Of a DNA stretch of 64,000 nt, positions 60,025-64,000 are shown in pieces; position 1 is the stretch's first letter, and every line of letters starts with the position of its first letter. The position numbers and the translations under genes were made by a program. The DNA is taken from positions 719,111-783,110 of the forward strand of contig NZ_LT671675.1 of the NCBI RefSeq assembly GCF_900143685.1, in the 5' to 3' direction. The notes beneath the pieces were generated by a model, which did no database searches, was not told the origin of the DNA, and saw only the letters and a program-made list of their open reading frames with translations. Origin of the DNA: Parolsenella massiliensis (GTDB lineage Bacteria > Actinomycetota > Coriobacteriia > Coriobacteriales > Atopobiaceae).

Positions 60025-62685
60025 ATGAGCACCGCTGACTTTCCGACCATGACCACCGCCGAGATCCGCTCGGCGTTCCTCAACTTCTTCGAGGAGCGCG
60101 GCCTCAAGCTCTACCCGAGCTCCTCGCTCGTGCCGGAGGACCCCTCGCTGCTTCTTGCCAACGCTGGCATGAACCAGTTCAAGGAGTACTACCAGGGCAA
60201 GAAGACCATGAAGGAGGTCGGCGCCTGCAGCTGCCAGAAGTGCGTCCGCACCAATGACATCGACTGCATCGGCGAGGACGGCCGCCACCTCTCCTTCTTC
60301 GAGATGCTCGGCGACTTCTCCTTCGGCGGCGTCTCCAAGCAGCAGGCGTGCGCCTGGGCCTTCGAGCTCATCACCGAGAAGTTCAAGCTCCCGCTCGACC
60401 GCCTCTACTTCACCGTCTTCACCGACGACGACGAGACTCATGACATCTGGCGCTCCCTGGGCGTCGCCGAGGACCACATCTCGCGCCTGGGCGAGGACGA
60501 CAACTTCTGGGCGGCCGGCCCCACTGGACCCTGCGGCCCCTGCTCCGAGATCTACTTCGACCAGGGCGAGGAGGTCGGCTGCGGCAAGCCCGACTGCGCG
60601 CCCGGCTGTGACTGCGACCGCTTCCTCGAGTTCTGGAACCTCGTCTTCACACAGTTCGACCGTCAGGAGGACGGCTCCATGCCGGAGCTGCCGCACCGCA
60701 ACCTCGACACGGGCATGGGCCTGGAGCGCATGGCCGCCATCATGCAGCACAAGAGCGCCAACTACGACGGCGACATCATGCAGGGCCTCATCAAGCTCGG
60801 CGAGCAGATCTCTGGCAAGACGTATGACCCCGAGTCCTACACCGGCGCCTCCCGCAGCCTGCGCATCATCGCCGACCACGCGCGTGCCGTTGACTTCATG
60901 ATCTCCGACGGCATCCTGCCGGGCAACGAGGGCCGCGAGTACGTCCTTCGCCGCCTGCTGCGCCGCGCCGTCTTCCACGGCCGCCTGCTGGGCATCGAGG
61001 GCGCGTTCCTCACGAAGTTCATCGACGCCGTCAACGAGATCATGGGCGAGGCCTACCCCGATCTGCTCAAGAACGTTGCCCTGGTCAAGGGTATTGTGAG
61101 CGCCGAGGAGGAGCGCTTCTCCAACACGCTCGACACGGGTCGTGCCTACCTCGACGAGGCTTTCGAGGGCCTGGACGCCGGCGCCGTGCTGCCCGGCGAC
61201 GTGGCCTTCAAGCTCCACGACACCTACGGCTTCCCCATCGACCTCACGGTCGAGATCGCGCAGGGCACCGGCCACGAGGTCGACATGGACGCCTTCGACG
61301 CCTGCATGGCCGAGCAGAAGGAGCGTGCCCGCGCCGCCGCCAACCGCGATGCCTGGGGTGACTTCAACAACGTCTGGACCGCGCTGTCCGACGAGCTCGC
61401 TCCCACGCAGTTCGACGGCTACGAGCACAACGAGCTCGAGGGCGCCAAGGTCGTGGCCATCGTCTCGGCCGGCGAGCGTGTGAGCGAGGCCAAGGCCGGC
61501 GACGAGGTCGAGGTCCTGCTCGACCGCACGCCGTTCTACGCCGAGATGGGCGGCCAGGTGGGCGACACCGGCACGATTACCGGCGCTGGCGCCAAGCTCG
61601 AGGTCACGGACACGAAGGGCCACAACGGCCTGTACGCTCACGTCGCCAAGGTCGTCGAGGGCGAGATTCACGAGGGCGACGTCGTCACCGCCACGATCGA
61701 CGCGCACCGTCGCGAGCTCGTGCGCCGCAACCACACGGCCACGCACCTGCTCGACGCCGCGCTCAAGGCCGTGCTGGGCGACCACGTCAACCAGGCGGGC
61801 TCTCTCGTTGACGACCAGCGCCTGCGCTTCGACTTCACGCACTTCGAGGCTCTCACGGCCGAGCAGCTGCATGAGGTCGAGGACCTCGTGAACGTCGAGA
61901 TCTTCTCGGCCAAGCCGGTCGTCACGAAGGTCTGTGGCATCGAGGAGGCCAAGGCCGCCGGCGCCGTCGCCCTGTTTGGCGAGAAGTACGGCGACGTGGT
62001 GCGCATGGTCTCTGCCGGTACCGAGGACAAGCCGTTCAGCCGCGAGCTGTGCGGCGGCACGCACGCCCGCAACACCTCCGAGCTCGGCCTGTTCAAGATC
62101 GTCTCCGAGTCCTCCACCGGCTCCAACGTGCGCCGCATCGAGGCCGTGACGAGCCTGGGCGCCCTGGCCTGGCTCGACGAGCGCAACGACGCGCTTGACG
62201 CCGTGGCCGCCGAGCTCAAGTGCCGTCCCGAGGATGCCGCCGGCCGCATCGCCGACATCAAGGCCGGCGCCCGTGAGGCCGAGGCCAAGCTTAAGCAGGC
62301 CCTTCTCGGCGGCTCTTCCGACAAGATCCAGACGGCCATGGGCGCGGCCATCGACTGCGGCGCCTACAAGGCCGTCATCGCGCGTATGGACGGCCTGGAG
62401 GCCGGCGAGCTGCGCGAGGCCTGGGACGCCATTCGCGACAAGGCAAACGGCGGGGATGTCGCCTGCTTCCTGGCCACGGCCACGCCCGAGGGCAAGGTGG
62501 CCCTTCTTGCCGCCGCCACCGACGGCGCGGTGAAGGCCGGCTTTGGCGCTGGCGACGTCATCCGCAAGGTTGCCGAGCACGTCGGCGGACGTGGCGGTGG
62601 CCGTCCCAACATGGCCCAGGCCGGCGGCAAGGACGCCTCCGGCATCGAGGCGGCGCTGCAGGCCGCCCGCGAGATGCTGGCCTAG
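60025..62685 (+). CDS. alaS: Alanyl-tRNA synthetase
   Basis: An 886-residue AlaRS with GTAGGGGAG before ATG 60025. It has the class II catalytic domain (MTTAEIRSAFLNFFEERG; MNQFKEYYQGKK), GLERMAAIMQ, the editing-domain zinc site HTATHLLDAALK (near residues 573-584) and CGGTHARNTSE (near 675-685), and the C-terminal C-Ala glycine motif GGRGGGRPNMAQAGG (near 855-869). It charges tRNA-Ala and hydrolyses mischarged Ser/Gly. The order alaS-ruvX-mltG is common in Gram-positive bacteria. Confidence 0.98.
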   Translation: MSTADFPTMTTAEIRSAFLNFFEERGLKLYPSSSLVPEDPSLLLANAGMNQFKEYYQGKKTMKEVGACSCQKCVRTNDIDCIGEDGRHLSFFEMLGDFSFGGVSKQQACAWAFELITEKFKLPLDRLYFTVFTDDDETHDIWRSLGVAEDHISRLGEDDNFWAAGPTGPCGPCSEIYFDQGEEVGCGKPDCAPGCDCDRFLEFWNLVFTQFDRQEDGSMPELPHRNLDTGMGLERMAAIMQHKSANYDGDIMQGLIKLGEQISGKTYDPESYTGASRSLRIIADHARAVDFMISDGILPGNEGREYVLRRLLRRAVFHGRLLGIEGAFLTKFIDAVNEIMGEAYPDLLKNVALVKGIVSAEEERFSNTLDTGRAYLDEAFEGLDAGAVLPGDVAFKLHDTYGFPIDLTVEIAQGTGHEVDMDAFDACMAEQKERARAAANRDAWGDFNNVWTALSDELAPTQFDGYEHNELEGAKVVAIVSAGERVSEAKAGDEVEVLLDRTPFYAEMGGQVGDTGTITGAGAKLEVTDTKGHNGLYAHVAKVVEGEIHEGDVVTATIDAHRRELVRRNHTATHLLDAALKAVLGDHVNQAGSLVDDQRLRFDFTHFEALTAEQLHEVEDLVNVEIFSAKPVVTKVCGIEEAKAAGAVALFGEKYGDVVRMVSAGTEDKPFSRELCGGTHARNTSELGLFKIVSESSTGSNVRRIEAVTSLGALAWLDERNDALDAVAAELKCRPEDAAGRIADIKAGAREAEAKLKQALLGGSSDKIQTAMGAAIDCGAYKAVIARMDGLEAGELREAWDAIRDKANGGDVACFLATATPEGKVALLAAATDGAVKAGFGAGDVIRKVAEHVGGRGGGRPNMAQAGGKDASGIEAALQAAREMLA

Positions 62686-62694
62686 GTCGCTCGC

Positions 62695-63126
62695 ATGAGG
62701 GCGCTTGCGCTGGACATCGGCGAGGTTCGCATCGGCATCGCCGCGAGCGATGCCTCGGGGCGCATCGCGGGCCCCGTGAAGGTGCTTCCCGCAGCGGAGG
62801 TGCTGGGCCATGCCCGCACCTTCCGCCGCATCCTCGAGGACTATGAGCCCGAGGTGCTCGTCTGCGGCCGTCCCCAGACTATGTCTGGCGAGGACGGCCC
62901 GCAGGCCGAGCGCATCATGGCACAGGCCCGGCAGATCGCAGACGCCTGCGACCTGCCCCTCGAGTTTGCCGACGAGCGGCTCTCCTCGTCGGAGGCCAAG
63001 CGGATACTGCGTGAGCAAGGTCTGCGCGAGAAGCAGATGCGTGGCAAGGTTGATATGATTGCTGCGTCGTTGTTCCTGCAAGCGTGGCTCGATTCCCATG
63101 CTCATGGGGACACGCTTACTGACTAG
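62695..63126 (+). CDS. ruvX: RuvX/YqgF Holliday-junction resolvase-like protein
   Basis: A 143-residue RNase H-fold protein, nine bases after alaS. The first acidic motif is ALDIGEVRIGIAASD (near residues 4-18), with LVCGRPQTMSGEDGPQA (near 56-72), DERLSSSEAKRIL (near 90-102) and the last Asp in KVDMIAASLFLQAWLD. It is tied to pre-16S rRNA processing and DNA resolution. The usual GLP motif reads GRPQTMSGE here, a mild variation. Confidence 0.94.
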   Translation: MRALALDIGEVRIGIAASDASGRIAGPVKVLPAAEVLGHARTFRRILEDYEPEVLVCGRPQTMSGEDGPQAERIMAQARQIADACDLPLEFADERLSSSEAKRILREQGLREKQMRGKVDMIAASLFLQAWLDSHAHGDTLTD

Positions 63127-63176
63127 CAGACCGCCGCGGGTGCTTGGATGGGCCCACGTTTCGAGAGGGGCCTCAC

Positions 63177-64000
63177 ATGCCAGATTCCGCGCGCCGCCGT
63201 TCGCCGCGCTTCTCGAGCGAGGCGAACCCGTATAGCGCTTCGCGTCCCTCTACGGGTGGCAAGCGCTTCTCGGCGTCTGCGCCCGCGAACGGTGGCCGTG
63301 CCTCGAAGCCCGTTTCCTCCGCTCGCCATGCCGCGCGTCCCCGCCAGTCTGGCGCTGCGGCTCCTGCTCGCTCTGGGAGGGTGGCGACAGGTGGTGCCAC
63401 TCGCTCGCGCCAGGCCACGGCCGGCGGTGCCACTCGCTCGCGCCAGGCCACGGCCGGCATGCAGAGCTTGGCCACGCCCCGCTCTCGCTCGCAGCGCGAG
63501 GCCGCCCGTCGCGGTGGCCACACGAGGCGTGCACCCATCGTCGCAGGCGTCTTTGCCGCGGTCGTGGTCATTGCGGGCATCGTGTTTGCGGTTTCGCACT
63601 TTCTGCTGGCCAGGCCCGGCCAGGACACGCTTCCCAACCAGGGGACGCAGGTAGAGGTGGTCATCGACGACGGTTCGGGCGCCAACGCGGTTGCCGCGAA
63701 GCTCAAGGACGCCGGCGTCATCGCGAGCACGGACGAGTTCCTTTCGCAGGTGCAGAAGCAGAAGGCCGACTCCCAGATCAAGAGCGGCGCCTACGTGTTC
63801 ACGGTGGGGCAGGACCTCGACTCGATCATAAGCCAGCTCGTGAGCGGGCCAAACTCCACGACGGGCCGCCTCACCGTGCCTGAGGGCCTCACGGTGTCCC
63901 AGACCGCGCAGCTCGTCTCCGAGGCGCTCAGCGTCTCGAGCGACGACTTCACCGCCCAGGCGAAGGCCTCCAACTACGTGGCCGACTACCCCTTCCTGGC
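63177..64000 (+). CDS. mltG: MltG-type endolytic murein transglycosylase, N-terminal part (3' end outside window)
   Basis: The frame from ATG 63177 is open to the window end (about 274 residues seen). The first about 120 residues are a Ser/Arg/Ala-rich cytoplasmic segment with a perfect GGATRSRQATA duplication. Then comes one membrane helix (IVAGVFAAVVVIAGIVFAV) and an outside LysM-like region (VEVVIDDGSGANAVAAKLKDAGVI; LTVPEGLTVSQTAQLV), as in YceG/MltG. MltG cuts nascent glycan strands at the membrane. The catalytic Glu region lies beyond the window. The gene follows ruvX with a 50-base gap. Confidence 0.9.
   Translation, partial: MPDSARRRSPRFSSEANPYSASRPSTGGKRFSASAPANGGRASKPVSSARHAARPRQSGAAAPARSGRVATGGATRSRQATAGGATRSRQATAGMQSLATPRSRSQREAARRGGHTRRAPIVAGVFAAVVVIAGIVFAVSHFLLARPGQDTLPNQGTQVEVVIDDGSGANAVAAKLKDAGVIASTDEFLSQVQKQKADSQIKSGAYVFTVGQDLDSIISQLVSGPNSTTGRLTVPEGLTVSQTAQLVSEALSVSSDDFTAQAKASNYVADYPFL
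63390..63455 (+). repeat. 33-bp in-frame tandem repeat in mltG
   Basis: Two consecutive 33-base units (11 codons, GGATRSRQATA) differ at one base (GGT/GGC). They lie in the disordered cytoplasmic segment, so copy number could vary without loss of frame. Confidence 0.85.

Overview
The window is a 64-kb piece of a high-GC (mostly G/C at third codon positions), Gram-positive-type, anaerobic bacterial chromosome. The mix of a YgfK/YgeW/YgeX/YgeY purine-degradation island, Tat-type BMP lipoproteins, LPXTG- and WxL-like surface proteins, a BspA-like leucine-rich-repeat protein and an LTA-synthase-type enzyme suggests class Coriobacteriia (Olsenella/Atopobiaceae-like). That placement is inferred from gene content and style only. 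No rRNA, tRNA, CRISPR array or intact insertion sequence was recognised.

Bases 1-25,800 hold a nearly continuous purine (xanthine/urate-type) catabolic island on the + strand. In order: the end of ygfK, a polyferredoxin, a single-chain XdhD-like molybdenum hydroxylase, a BMP-family purine/nucleoside ABC importer (ATPase, two permeases, two tandem lipoproteins), a three-subunit XdhABC-type hydroxylase, an NCS2 purine permease, diaminopropionate ammonia-lyase (dpaL/ygeX), the YgeY hydrolase, the YgeW carbamoyltransferase, carbamate kinase, a ModE-like HTH fused to a MocA-like nucleotidyltransferase, a dihydropyrimidinase/hydantoinase, and RidA. Together they import a purine, oxidise or reduce it with Mo and Fe-S enzymes, open the ring, and recover ATP through carbamoyl phosphate. 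RidA can clear the 2-aminoacrylate that DpaL makes. Related 15-bp AT-rich sites lie before the ABC operon, the permease and dpaL, so one regulator may control the island.

Bases 25,800-36,400 hold cspA, an LTA-synthase-like gene split by an in-frame TGA, a heavy-metal-associated (HMA) membrane protein, a lipoprotein, a panD/membrane protein/thyA/folA operon, and a four-gene surface operon on the - strand. That operon encodes a membrane-anchored protein, a WxL-like secreted protein, a small MPQTG-anchored protein and a BspA-like LRR protein. The LRR gene carries a run of ten C exactly where the signal peptide meets the mature protein. The run puts the gene out of frame here, and nine C would restore it, which is the signature of a phase-variable surface protein.

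Bases 36,400-46,400 hold pdxST with a divergent pdxR, a panB-panC-DUF2520 operon, a NUDIX gene, a flavodoxin-like reductase and a Na+/H+ antiporter. Bases 46,400-54,700 hold a PLD/DEAD helicase with a convergent NUDIX gene, an unknown ORF, a Vsr-type endonuclease, a phosphoesterase, an SGNH hydrolase and a dGTPase-like HD protein. From 54,700 to the end come rarA, a DUF948-like protein, an anti-sigma/sigma pair, an AI-2E-family permease, a decayed LPQTG fragment, alaS, ruvX and the start of mltG.

Two repeat families stand out. The first is a 66-nt core (three copies) with invariant GAGTAG, CTACCTGC, TTTG and CTACTCG blocks at fixed spacing, nested inside outer inverted arms whose sequence differs in every copy while pairing is kept. 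The second is a looser family with GGTGACA-type ends and a GGGGACGGG-type core; its seven instances all start at or within about 10 bases of a gene's stop codon.
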